From V1-33 sp039795165 (GTDB lineage Bacteria > Verrucomicrobiota > Verrucomicrobiia > Verrucomicrobiales > V1-33): a stretch of 64,000 nt of DNA. The notes under the pieces are model-generated. The model had not been told where the DNA came from, searched no databases, and worked only from the letters and a program-made list of their open reading frames with translations. The stretch's first letter is position 1; each line of letters opens with the position of its first letter. Below, one piece after another: positions 43,883-51,877 of the stretch. A program made the translations under genes and the position numbers. The DNA is taken from positions 1 through 64,000 of the forward strand of contig JBDKER010000018.1 in NCBI GenBank assembly GCA_039795165.1, in the 5' to 3' direction.

Positions 43883-43925
43883 GGGCAACTTGCCCGGCTG
43901 TCAGCTGCCCGGGCTTTTCTGTTTT
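43883..43925 (+). terminator. Intrinsic terminator with an alternative upstream hairpin
   Basis: GCCCGG (43892-43897) pairs with CCGGGC (43909-43914), followed directly by TTTTCTGTTTT (43915-43925): an intrinsic terminator behind the amidohydrolase and only 9 bp ahead of the GT2 start codon. The GCCC at 43892-43895 can instead pair with GGGC at 43883-43886, which would break the terminator stem. This is the layout of an attenuator, though the alternative stem is short. Confidence 0.65.
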
Positions 43926-43934
43926 GACTGTGAT

Positions 43935-45440
43935 ATGACCTGGGACTGGAAGACCACCCTCTGGTTTGTCTGCTACCTGCCGGTAGTGGTCGGGCTCACC
44001 CTGTTCGGGCTGCATCGATTCTACATCGTCTGGCTGTTCTGGAAGCACTACCGGCGTCCCCCCCGGCCGGCGGCGCGCTTTGCGGAACTTCCGCTGGTGA
44101 CCGTGCAGCTTCCCGTCTTCAATGAAATGCACGTGGTGCGCCGCCTTGTGGAATCCGTGGCGGCACTCGATTATCCCAGGCATCTGCTGCAGATTCAGAT
44201 CCTCGACGATTCGACCGACGAAACCGTGGCAATCTGTCAGGAAGAGGAAGCGAAGCTGCGGGCCGAGGGCTACGATGTGACGCACATTCACCGGACCAAC
44301 CGGGAGGGCTTCAAGGCAGGGGCCATGGAAAACGGGCTGAAGACAGCTCGGGGCGAATATGTGTTCATTCTCGATGCCGATTTCATTCCGCCGCCCGGGG
44401 TGCTGAAGGAGATGATTCATTACTTCACCGACCCCCGCATCGGTCTGGTGCAGAGCCGCTGGGGTCATCTCAATCGCGACTATTCGCTTCTGACGAAGGT
44501 GCAGGCCATGTTCCTTGACGGTCACCTTGTGGTCGAGCAGGTGGCGCGCAGCCGGGCCGGACGATTCTTCAATTTCAATGGGACGGCGGGCATCTGGCGG
44601 AAGGCAGCCATTGTGGATGCGGGGGGCTGGGAACACGATACCCTGACGGAGGATCTTGATCTCTCGTACCGCGCGCAGATGAAGGGCTGGAAGTTCGTGT
44701 TCCTCTGCGACCTGATTACGCCCGCCGAACTGCCGGTCGATGTGAATGGATTCAAGACACAGCAGCACCGCTGGACGAAGGGATCGATTCAGACCTGCAA
44801 GAAGATGCTGGGACCGGTGTGGCGGAGCAAGCAACCGCTCGCCATCAAGCTCGAGGCCACCGTCCATCTCGGCATCAACTTCATGAATCTGCTGCTCGTG
44901 TGCCAGTGCGTGGTGGCATGGCCTGGCATGGGACAGCAATTCAGCCTCGGCGGTCACCGATTCCTCCTTCTCGATCTTCCGGTCTTCATTCTGTCGACCG
45001 TTTCCGTGGCCCTCTTCTATCTTTCGAGTCAGATGGCCGCCTACCCTCGTCACTGGCTGCGGCACATGCTGTATTATCCCATGCTGATCGCCGTACTTGT
45101 CGGCATGGCTGTCAACAACGGCCGCGCCGTGCTCGAAGCCCTCTTCAACAAAGAATCCCCCTTCGTGCGCACCCCGAAGTTCGGGATCGAAGGCAAGAAG
45201 AAGGCCCCGGCCGCCCAGAAAAATTACAAGTCGCTGAAATCCATTGCTTTGGGATCCGAGGTGGCCCTTGCGGTTTACTTCACGATTGCCCTTATTTCGG
45301 CTTTCTTAAAAAATTACTGGAGTTCCGTTCCGTTTTTGTTACTGTTCATGGCAGGCTTCTGGTACGTGGTCTGGGGATCCTTGCCCCAGCTGTTTCCCGG
45401 GAGTCAGAAGGAGGATGAAAGTGGCCCGGTGGCTGCGTAG
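43935..45440 (+). CDS. Processive GT2 beta-glycosyltransferase, CslA/cellulose-synthase-like
   Basis: A 501-residue membrane glycosyltransferase. After one helix comes a GT-A domain with ILDDSTDET (Asp about 91-92), LDADF (147-149), TEDLDLSYR (about 237-245) and QQHRW (275-279), the D,D,D,QxxRW set of processive beta-synthases. The C-terminal half has four or five helices forming a polymer channel. The text is closest to CslA-type beta-mannan/glucomannan synthases and related bacterial exopolysaccharide enzymes. Product inferred only as a beta-linked polymer. Start ATG 43935 lies just behind an intrinsic terminator, so expression may be attenuated. The L,D-transpeptidase gene follows after 24 bp. 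Confidence 0.86.
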   Translation: MTWDWKTTLWFVCYLPVVVGLTLFGLHRFYIVWLFWKHYRRPPRPAARFAELPLVTVQLPVFNEMHVVRRLVESVAALDYPRHLLQIQILDDSTDETVAICQEEEAKLRAEGYDVTHIHRTNREGFKAGAMENGLKTARGEYVFILDADFIPPPGVLKEMIHYFTDPRIGLVQSRWGHLNRDYSLLTKVQAMFLDGHLVVEQVARSRAGRFFNFNGTAGIWRKAAIVDAGGWEHDTLTEDLDLSYRAQMKGWKFVFLCDLITPAELPVDVNGFKTQQHRWTKGSIQTCKKMLGPVWRSKQPLAIKLEATVHLGINFMNLLLVCQCVVAWPGMGQQFSLGGHRFLLLDLPVFILSTVSVALFYLSSQMAAYPRHWLRHMLYYPMLIAVLVGMAVNNGRAVLEALFNKESPFVRTPKFGIEGKKKAPAAQKNYKSLKSIALGSEVALAVYFTIALISAFLKNYWSSVPFLLLFMAGFWYVVWGSLPQLFPGSQKEDESGPVAA

Positions 45441-45464
45441 TCCTCAATGAGAGACCATGAGACC

Positions 45465-46139
45465 ATGAGCGAAGGAACAAATGATCAGAAGGGTGCCCGC
45501 AAGCGGCTGCTGGGAGCAATGGTAGCTGGGCTGGCGGCGGTGCTGCTGAGCAGTTGCGGCACAACCCGGGCGCACCGCGAGATTGTCGTGAGCGTGAAGG
45601 ATCAGAAGGCGGCCCTGTATGAACGTGGGGAACCGGTCCGCGTGTATGGGGTTTCGACATCGAAGTTTGGTCTTGGGGATCAGATGAACAGTTGCCGGAC
45701 GCCGACGGGCAAATTGCGGGTGGTGCGGAAGATCGGCCAGGGGATGCCACCGGGCATGGTTTTTAAATCGCGACGGCCGACTGGGGAGATTCTGCCGCCG
45801 AATTCGCCGGGGCGGGATCCGGTGGTGACGCGGATTCTTTGGCTGGCTGGGATGGAAGGAAAGAACCGGAACACCCTCCGGAGATTTATCTACATTCATG
45901 GGACGCCGGAAGAGGGGAAGATCGGGCGTCCGGCGAGTTACGGCTGTGTGCGCATGCGGAGCATGGATGTGATTGATCTCTTCAACCGGACGCCTGTGGG
46001 CACGCCGGTGGTCATCGAACAGGGGGGCTTGCCACTGGAGGCGAAGTTTCAGAAGGAATATGTGTACCAGCCACCGAGTCGGCCCGAGCGCGGTCCGGCG
46101 CTGCGGGGTCAGCCTGAGACTGCGGTGGTGCAGCGCTGA
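45465..46139 (+). CDS. L,D-transpeptidase (YkuD) lipoprotein
   Basis: A 224-residue lipoprotein with a signal and lipobox (VLLSSC). The YkuD domain runs from about 45: VSVKDQKAALYERG...YIHGT with His about 144 and the catalytic SYGCVRM with Cys 161. Such enzymes make 3-3 crosslinks in peptidoglycan or attach proteins to it. ATG 45465 is preferred because it gives a normal-length signal; ATG 45447 in frame would add six residues. It lies 24 bp after the GT2 gene on the same strand. Confidence 0.9.
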   Translation: MSEGTNDQKGARKRLLGAMVAGLAAVLLSSCGTTRAHREIVVSVKDQKAALYERGEPVRVYGVSTSKFGLGDQMNSCRTPTGKLRVVRKIGQGMPPGMVFKSRRPTGEILPPNSPGRDPVVTRILWLAGMEGKNRNTLRRFIYIHGTPEEGKIGRPASYGCVRMRSMDVIDLFNRTPVGTPVVIEQGGLPLEAKFQKEYVYQPPSRPERGPALRGQPETAVVQR

Positions 46140-46157
46140 TTCTGTTGTTTCCCCGGC

Positions 46158-46185
46158 TTGACAGTCTGCAATCGGCTGATACGCT
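46158..46185 (+). promoter_or_regulatory. Putative rpsT promoter
   Basis: A perfect TTGACA (46158-46163) is followed after 16 bp by TACGCT (46180-46185), about 40 bp ahead of the rpsT start. A strong promoter is expected for a ribosomal protein gene. Confidence 0.6.
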
Positions 46186-46225
46186 CACCCTCCTTTTCAT
46201 TTCCAAGTTTTCCTGAAAACCATCC

Positions 46226-46489
46226 ATGGCCAATAACAAGTCCGCTGAAAAACGTGTCCGTCAGACTGAGACCCGCACGCTCCGCAACAAATCGATGAAG
46301 ACCCGTGTGAAAAACGCGCGTCGTGGTCTCAATCAGGCGACAGCGGCCAAGGATGGTGCAGCGGCGGCCCCCAAGCTGGCCCTGCTTTCGTCGGTTGCGG
46401 ACAAGGCTGCCAACCGTGGCGTCATTCACCGCAACAAGGCGAACCGCATCAAGTCGCGTGCGGCGAAGCTCGTGGCTGCGGCCAAGTGA
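46226..46489 (+). CDS. rpsT: 30S ribosomal protein S20
   Basis: An 87-residue, very basic, three-helix protein of normal family length: MANNKSAEKRVRQTE, then KTRVKNARRGLN, and a C-terminal GVIHRNKANRIKSRAAKL. S20 binds 16S rRNA early in 30S assembly. No Shine-Dalgarno precedes the ATG, in line with other genes here. It has its own promoter (46158-46185) and terminator (46539-46580), so it is monocistronic. Confidence 0.97.
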   Translation: MANNKSAEKRVRQTETRTLRNKSMKTRVKNARRGLNQATAAKDGAAAAPKLALLSSVADKAANRGVIHRNKANRIKSRAAKLVAAAK

Positions 46490-46538
46490 GCTGAGGAATC
46501 CGGGAATCCGGGCTTCGGCCTGGAGTATCTGAAATTTG

Positions 46539-46580
46539 ACCGGCTGCCGGGTTCCCAAGGGACTGGCAGTCGGTTTTTTT
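46539..46580 (+). terminator. Intrinsic terminator of rpsT
   Basis: ACCGGCTGCCGG (46539-46550) pairs with CTGGCAGTCGGT (46563-46574) with two wobble or mismatch positions, followed by seven T (46574-46580). A clear Rho-independent terminator about 50 bp after the stop. Confidence 0.85.
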
Positions 46581-46720
46581 GTGCTGGAGCGAGTTGACCG
46601 GCAGAGGCCAGGAGGCGGCCGGCATCTTACCTTGAGGCGGAGGCGCGGTGGGCAGCGAGCTTACATCTAGCTACGGATCCGCTCGGCTTGGGCAGCAGTG
46701 GATTTCCTTGGGATGAGCGG

Positions 46721-48139
46721 TCAGAGGATGACACCTGGGGAGACCGAGCGGGCTGCGGGGTAGCGGTCGAGCCATGTGGCGGTGGTATCGGCGAGGGCGT
46801 CGACCTGGCTGGTGGCGGCCCCGGTGCGGGTGGCGCTGTGCTGGAAGATGGAGAGGACGCGGTCTTTGGTGAAGCCGAGCCGGGGGTCTGCGGCGAGGCG
46901 GTCGAGGAGATCGTTTTCCGAGGCGGCCCCGCTGCGGAGGCTGCGGACGGCGGCGATGGCGTGTTCCTTGATGGCTTCGTGGGCGGTTTCGCGACCGACG
47001 CCTGATTTGACTGCTTCCATGAGGAAGGTGGTGGTGAGGAGGAAGGGGAGGTAGCGATGGGTTTCGCGGGCGACGACATCGGGGTAGACTTCCATCTGCT
47101 GGAGGACGACGAGGGTGGTTTCGAGGAGGCCATCGAAGGCGAAGAAGCTGTCCGGGAGGACGATGCGGCGGACGACTGAGCAGGAGACATCGCCTTCGTT
47201 CCACTGGTCGCCGGCGAGTCCGGATGCCATCGTGAGGTAGCCTTTGAGGATGAGATGGAGGCCATTGATGCGTTCGCACGAGCGGCTGTTCATCTTGTGG
47301 GGCATGGCGCTGGAGCCGGTCTGGCCGGGGGCGAAGCCTTCGCTGGCGAGTTCGTGACCGGCCATGAGGCGAAGGGTGCGGGCGAAGGACGAGGGACCGC
47401 TGGCGGTATCCGTGAGGGCGGCGACGACGCGGAAGTCGAGGCTGCGCGGATAGACCTGGCCGACGGCGGTGCAGGAAGCCGGGAGGCTGAGGTGGCTGGT
47501 GATTTTCTGTTCGAGGGCAGCGACTTTCGCGTGATCGCCTCCGAAGAGGTTGAGTTGGTCGAGCTGGGTTCCAGTGGCCCCCTTGATGCCGCGGACTGGG
47601 TAGGTGGCGATGAGGTGTTCGAGGGAAGTGAGGCCGCCGAGGAGTTCTTCGGCGAACATGGCGAGGCGTTTGCCGAGGGTGGTGGGCTGGGCGGCGACGT
47701 TGTGGGTACGAGCCGTGAGAATGAGATCGCGGGTTTCCGAGGCGCGGCGGCTCAAGGCGGCGAGGACCGCAACCGAGCGGACCAGAGAAATCTGGAGGGC
47801 ATGGAACGACTGGAGTTGTTCCACGTTTTCGGTGAGGTCGCGGCTTGTCATCCCCTTGTGGATGTGTTCGTGGCCGGCCAGTTCGCAGAATTCGTCGATG
47901 CGGGCCTTCACGTCGTGGCGGGTGACGCGTTCCCGTTCCATGATGCGGGCGACATTGATGTCGTTTTTGGCCTTTTCGTAGGCGGCGATGGCCTCGGCGG
48001 GGATGTCGAGTCCGAGGTCGCGCTGCGCCTTCATGACCGCGATCCAGAGTTCGCGTTCGAGGAGGATTTTCCCTTCCGGCGACCAGATCGAGGTCATGGC
48101 TGGGGTGGCGTAGCGTTCGGCGAGGACGTTGGGGATCAT
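46721..48139 (-). CDS. purB: Adenylosuccinate lyase
   Basis: A 472-residue lyase that removes fumarate from SAICAR and adenylosuccinate in purine synthesis. Family text includes IHKGMTSRDLTEN, TARTHNVAAQPTTLGKR and the signature GSSAMPHKMNSRSCE (about 272-286), then WNEGDVSCSVVRRIVLPD. Start ATG 48139 (MIPNVLAERYAT) matches the family; the in-frame extension to 48223 is Pro-rich and unlikely. It is the last of a minus-strand run; the YkgJ gene is 61 bp upstream. Confidence 0.95.
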   Translation of the reverse strand: MIPNVLAERYATPAMTSIWSPEGKILLERELWIAVMKAQRDLGLDIPAEAIAAYEKAKNDINVARIMERERVTRHDVKARIDEFCELAGHEHIHKGMTSRDLTENVEQLQSFHALQISLVRSVAVLAALSRRASETRDLILTARTHNVAAQPTTLGKRLAMFAEELLGGLTSLEHLIATYPVRGIKGATGTQLDQLNLFGGDHAKVAALEQKITSHLSLPASCTAVGQVYPRSLDFRVVAALTDTASGPSSFARTLRLMAGHELASEGFAPGQTGSSAMPHKMNSRSCERINGLHLILKGYLTMASGLAGDQWNEGDVSCSVVRRIVLPDSFFAFDGLLETTLVVLQQMEVYPDVVARETHRYLPFLLTTTFLMEAVKSGVGRETAHEAIKEHAIAAVRSLRSGAASENDLLDRLAADPRLGFTKDRVLSIFQHSATRTGAATSQVDALADTTATWLDRYPAARSVSPGVIL

Positions 48140-48200
48140 GAGGGGCGGTCGGAAAACGGTGTGATGCGGGCGGGGCTGGTACGCAGGGTTGCGGGCTGGG

Positions 48201-48581
48201 TCAATCGCTGGCGCGGTGGCCATCCTTGAAGTGGTCGCCTTCGTGGACGGTGACCGGGATGGCTTCGCAGACTTTCTGCCAGCCTGGGAAGTTCCAGAGG
48301 TTGGGGAAGTCGCGGCACTGCTGGGGTTTGACGGGATTGATGGCGCAGTCGTGGCCCTTGAGGAAGATGCAGGAATGGTCCGGGTGGTCGATGAGGGAGA
48401 GGCCGAGTCGGTCTGCGCGGAGGCGGGTGAAGCGTTCGATGAATTCCGCTTCCGGGATGCCGAGGTGGCTGGAGATGGCGGAGATTTCGGCTGGGGAGAC
48501 GCGGACGTCGCCGGGCCAGCGGCAGCAGTTGGTGCAGCGCTGGCATTGCCAGTAGATGTGGCCGAGCGGGGGCGGGGTCAC
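48201..48581 (-). CDS. YkgJ-family cysteine-cluster protein
   Basis: A 126-residue protein with the metal- or Fe-S-binding cluster CQRCTNCC (Cys 13, 16, 19, 20) and a second set in CIFLKGHDCAINPVKPQQC followed by RDFP. This is the CxxCxxCC zinc/iron-chelating family, function unknown. The start is taken as GTG 48581, which overlaps the stop of the epimerase gene by 4 bp (GTGA); there is no ATG before the first cysteine. The overlap implies translational coupling with the sugar epimerase. Confidence 0.82.
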   Translation of the reverse strand: MTPPPLGHIYWQCQRCTNCCRWPGDVRVSPAEISAISSHLGIPEAEFIERFTRLRADRLGLSLIDHPDHSCIFLKGHDCAINPVKPQQCRDFPNLWNFPGWQKVCEAIPVTVHEGDHFKDGHRASD

Positions 48582-49489
48582 TGCGGGAACGAAGCGATGG
48601 TCGCGGCGAGTCCGGAGGCAAGGGAACCGGCCGGGGAGAAGCCAGTACTGGTGAGTCGGTCGATGCTGGCGAGCGAGTGGCGGACATCGCCTGGGCGTTC
48701 CGGGAGGTGGACGATGGGGGAATCGGAGCCTGTGAGCTGGAGAATGGTGCGGGCCAGTGCGAGGACGGTGATGGCTTTGCCGTATCCGGCATTGTAGACT
48801 CCGTGGGTATCCGGGTGGGTGGTGACGTGAATGATGGCGTCGCAGATATCTGCGACGTGGATGAAGTCGCGCGTCTGGGATCCGTCGCCGAAGATGGTGA
48901 GGGGTTTGTGCTCCATGGCATGGCCGATGAAGATGGGGACGGCGGCGGCGTAGGGGCCGTTGGCGTCCTGGCGCGGGCCGAAGACATTGAAGAAGCGGAG
49001 GGCGACCGTGGGGAGCCGGCCGCTCTGGTGGTAGTATCGGCACCAGCCTTCCCCTGCGAGTTTGGTGACGGCGTAGGGACTGAGCGGTTCCGGGAGCATT
49101 TCCTCTGTCTTGGGAACCGCCGGGTTGTTGCCGTAGACCGCGGCCGAGCTGGGGAAGAAAGCCTTGCGGACGCCTGCCTTGGCCGCCGTTTCCAGCACGT
49201 TGACGAGTCCGGCTCCGTTGATGCGTTCGCATGCGGCGGGATGGGCCATGCTTTCCGGCACGCTCACGAAGGCAGCCATATGGAAGACGTAGTCGATGTC
49301 CTGCATGGCCGAGGCGACCGTGGCGGCGTCGCAGATGTCGCCTTCGATGAGGTCCGCGCTGACTCCCTTGAGGTTATCCGGGTGGCCGGTGCGGAAGTTA
49401 TCGAGGATGCGGACGCGGGCGCGGTGCTGGAGGGAAGCGGCGAGGTGACTTCCGATGAAGCCGGCTCCGCCCGTGATGAGGACATTCAT
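48578..49489 (-). CDS. NAD-dependent nucleotide-sugar epimerase/dehydratase
   Basis: A 303-residue extended short-chain dehydrogenase of the GalE/WbpP-like group. The NAD motif is TGGAGFIGSH (6-15), the catalytic SSAAVYG Ser region and SPYAVTKLAGE (Tyr about 142, Lys about 146) are present, with NVFGPRQD and GDGSQTRDFIHVADI for the UDP-sugar side. It likely epimerises a UDP- or other NDP-sugar for envelope polysaccharide. It is followed by the overlapping YkgJ gene and preceded after 69 bp by the cytochrome/LRR gene on the same strand. Confidence 0.88.
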   Translation of the reverse strand: MNVLITGGAGFIGSHLAASLQHRARVRILDNFRTGHPDNLKGVSADLIEGDICDAATVASAMQDIDYVFHMAAFVSVPESMAHPAACERINGAGLVNVLETAAKAGVRKAFFPSSAAVYGNNPAVPKTEEMLPEPLSPYAVTKLAGEGWCRYYHQSGRLPTVALRFFNVFGPRQDANGPYAAAVPIFIGHAMEHKPLTIFGDGSQTRDFIHVADICDAIIHVTTHPDTHGVYNAGYGKAITVLALARTILQLTGSDSPIVHLPERPGDVRHSLASIDRLTSTGFSPAGSLASGLAATIASFPQ

Positions 49490-49558
49490 GACGGGGCCGA
49501 GCGTAGCGGGGGCCGTTGATCTGTCGCGGGGAAAATCGCGCCCGGGAGCCGGGGCCGA

Positions 49559-50494
49559 TCAGTCGATGGTGACCGTTGATCCCGGGAGGGCCTTCTGGAG
49601 AGAGCTGGCTCCGCTGGCGGAGACGCGGGATTTCCAGAAATAGACATTCTTCAGTTTGCGGAGCGACTGCAGGGTGGCGAGGGCGGCGTCGCTGACCTGC
49701 GTGCTGTGGGCGCTGAGGAAGTCGAGGTTAACGAGTCCCTTGAGGCTGGCGATGCCGGTGTCGCTGACGGCGGTGCCATTGATACTGAGCTTCGTGAGTC
49801 TGGGGAACGTACCGATCACTGCCATGGCGGCGTCCGTGATCTTCGTGTGACTCAGGTCGAGTTCCGTGATGTTGGCGGCGAGCGGCTTGAGTAACTCGAT
49901 TTCCTTGTCCGTGACGCTGGCGGCATTGGCGACCCATTCGACGCGGACCAGTTTGCTGTCCGTGGCGACCGGGCCTGCGACGGCTCCGAGGTCGCTTAGT
50001 TTCTTGAGCTCGTCGGCGGGCGGGGCGGTGAGGCCGGCCGCGAGGGGGTCGGCGGTTTTCTTTGCGGGCCCGGCTACGGTGGTGGTAGTGGCGTTGGCGT
50101 CCGAGCCCTTCCATTCTCCGAAGCTGGCACCTTCGGCGATCCAGTTCTTGATGAGTTCGATTTCCGGGAAGGTGAGGGGTTTGCCTTTGCCCTTTGGGGG
50201 CATGGCGTCTTCGTGTTCCGGCGGGAGGAGGATGCGCTGGAAGACGAGGCTTTTGTCGGGGTCGCCCGGTTCCACACCTGGGCCGCTGCTGCCGCCTTTG
50301 AGCATGTGCGAGGGGGCGTCCATGCGGAAGCCACCTTTCGGATTCTGCACTTTGCCCGAACTGTCCTTTTGTGGGGCTTTGTGGCATTCTGCGCAGGCCT
50401 TGCCGAGCACCGGGAGAATCTGGGTGCGGAAATTGATTTCGGCAGAGGCGGTCAGGGCCGTCAGCAGCGGGACCGTCAGGAGCAGTCGGATCAT
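49559..50494 (-). CDS. Planctomycete-type cytochrome c with leucine-rich repeats
   Basis: A 311-residue secreted protein with a signal peptide (about 1-18). A c-type haem motif CAECH (Cys 34, 37, His 38) lies in a PSCyt1-like domain (NFRTQILPVLGKACAECH, then GDPDKSLVFQRILLPPEHEDAMPPKGK). From about 185 to 311 are leucine-rich repeats (ITELDLSHTKITDAAMAVIG, LTKLSINGTAVSDTG). This class is typical of Planctomycetes and Verrucomicrobiota; its role is unknown, perhaps in respiratory or polysaccharide-linked redox steps. It is the third gene of a DUF1549-DUF1501-cytochrome run, with 32 bp to the DUF1501 gene. Confidence 0.85.
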   Translation of the reverse strand: MIRLLLTVPLLTALTASAEINFRTQILPVLGKACAECHKAPQKDSSGKVQNPKGGFRMDAPSHMLKGGSSGPGVEPGDPDKSLVFQRILLPPEHEDAMPPKGKGKPLTFPEIELIKNWIAEGASFGEWKGSDANATTTTVAGPAKKTADPLAAGLTAPPADELKKLSDLGAVAGPVATDSKLVRVEWVANAASVTDKEIELLKPLAANITELDLSHTKITDAAMAVIGTFPRLTKLSINGTAVSDTGIASLKGLVNLDFLSAHSTQVSDAALATLQSLRKLKNVYFWKSRVSASGASSLQKALPGSTVTID

Positions 50495-50526
50495 GGGGCA
50501 GAGAGGAATCGGTGGGAAGCCTCGCT

Positions 50527-51822
50527 TCAGGAGAACAGGCTCGTGATGGGTTTCCCCTTGTCGGCGATGGTGAAGGGTCGGCCCGAGGGCGAGACCACCA
50601 CCTGATCGACGGGGAGACCGAGGGCGTAGGCGATGGTGGCGTTGAGGTCCTGAGGGGAGGTGATGCCTTCCACGACCTTGGAGCCCTTGTCATCCTTCTT
50701 GCCGTAGAACGAGCCGCCCGTGACGCCGCCGCCCGCCATGAGGCAGGAGAACGCCTGCGGGAAGTGGTCGCGTCCGTCCTGGTGTTCCGTGATGATTTCC
50801 GGGGTGCGGCCGAATTCGGTGCCGAGGACGACGAGGGTATCCTTGAGCATGCCGCGGCGGTGGAGGTCCTGGAGGAGGGCGGCGAGGCCTTCGTCGAGTT
50901 CCTTGGCGCGGGCGGGGACTGCGGTGAAGTTGTCGTAGTGGGTGTCCCAGCCTCCGAGGGTGACTTGGACGAAGCGGACTCCGTGTTCCACGAGACGGCG
51001 GGCGAGCAGGCAGCCCTGACCGAAGCGGGATTTCCCGTAGAGTTCCTGCATTTCGGTCGGTTCCTTGCCGATGTCGAAGCCCTTGAGGTCGTCGCAGCGC
51101 ATGAGGCGGAGGGCATCGCCGTAGAGATTGCTGTGTTCCCGGATGGAGACATTGCTGATCTGGGCGTGGAACTGGCGGTTCATGGTGTCTGCCAGTTTGA
51201 GGCGTTTTTCGAAATCGGCTTCGCTGATTGAGCCTGGCCGGGTACTGTCCTGGAGGCCCTGACCGGGTTCTCCGATGGGAACGCCTGAGTATTTGGCACC
51301 CATGAAGCCTCCGGCGGCCTGATTGGGGTCGGTGGAGATGGCGACGTAGCCTGGGAGGTTGTTGTTTCGTTTTCCGGCGAGGCGGACGACCCATGAACCG
51401 AGGGCGGGGTGCACGATGGTACCGCGCATGACGTAGCTCCTTGTGAGGAGGTACTGGCCTTGTTCGTGGGCTCCCTGGGTGGTGTTCATCCCGTTGAGCA
51501 GAGCGATGTGGTGCATCTGCTTCGCGGTTTTCGGGAGGTTTTCGGACAACTTCATGCCCGAGACACTGGTATCGATCGGTTTGGTTTTGCCGAGGACGTC
51601 TGCTTTTTTGCCCATGACATCGAGGGTATCGAGGTGGCTCATGCCACCGGACATCATGAGGAAGATGACGCTGCGGGCGGCGCGGGGGCGGTTCGGGACG
51701 AAGTCGGCACCGTGAGCGATGCTGGCTCCCGTCATGGGGAGCAGAGTGACACCGAGGGCTGATTTCGCGATATTCGCGAGGAGGCTGCGGCGTGTGAACT
51801 CGTCGGCGTGGTTGGGATTCAT
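50527..51822 (-). CDS. DUF1501 protein with Tat signal
   Basis: A 431-residue exported protein. The N-terminus has a twin-arginine signal (FTRRSLLANIAKSALG). DUF1501 has an alkaline-phosphatase-like fold: FLMMSGGMSHLDTLDV near the start of the mature part, LGGWDTHYDN (about 305), LGTEFGRTPEI (about 345) and GRDHFPQAFSCLMAGGG. The start is ATG 51822, directly before the Tat motif; in-frame sequence upstream belongs to the DUF1549 gene in another frame. The partner DUF1549/DUF1553 gene is 55 bp upstream. Substrate and reaction are unknown. Confidence 0.9.
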   Translation of the reverse strand: MNPNHADEFTRRSLLANIAKSALGVTLLPMTGASIAHGADFVPNRPRAARSVIFLMMSGGMSHLDTLDVMGKKADVLGKTKPIDTSVSGMKLSENLPKTAKQMHHIALLNGMNTTQGAHEQGQYLLTRSYVMRGTIVHPALGSWVVRLAGKRNNNLPGYVAISTDPNQAAGGFMGAKYSGVPIGEPGQGLQDSTRPGSISEADFEKRLKLADTMNRQFHAQISNVSIREHSNLYGDALRLMRCDDLKGFDIGKEPTEMQELYGKSRFGQGCLLARRLVEHGVRFVQVTLGGWDTHYDNFTAVPARAKELDEGLAALLQDLHRRGMLKDTLVVLGTEFGRTPEIITEHQDGRDHFPQAFSCLMAGGGVTGGSFYGKKDDKGSKVVEGITSPQDLNATIAYALGLPVDQVVVSPSGRPFTIADKGKPITSLFS

Positions 51823-51877
51823 GGGAAGGGGGAAGAAATGTGGTTTGGGGTGGTGATGCCGTGGCTGGGTGACGGGA

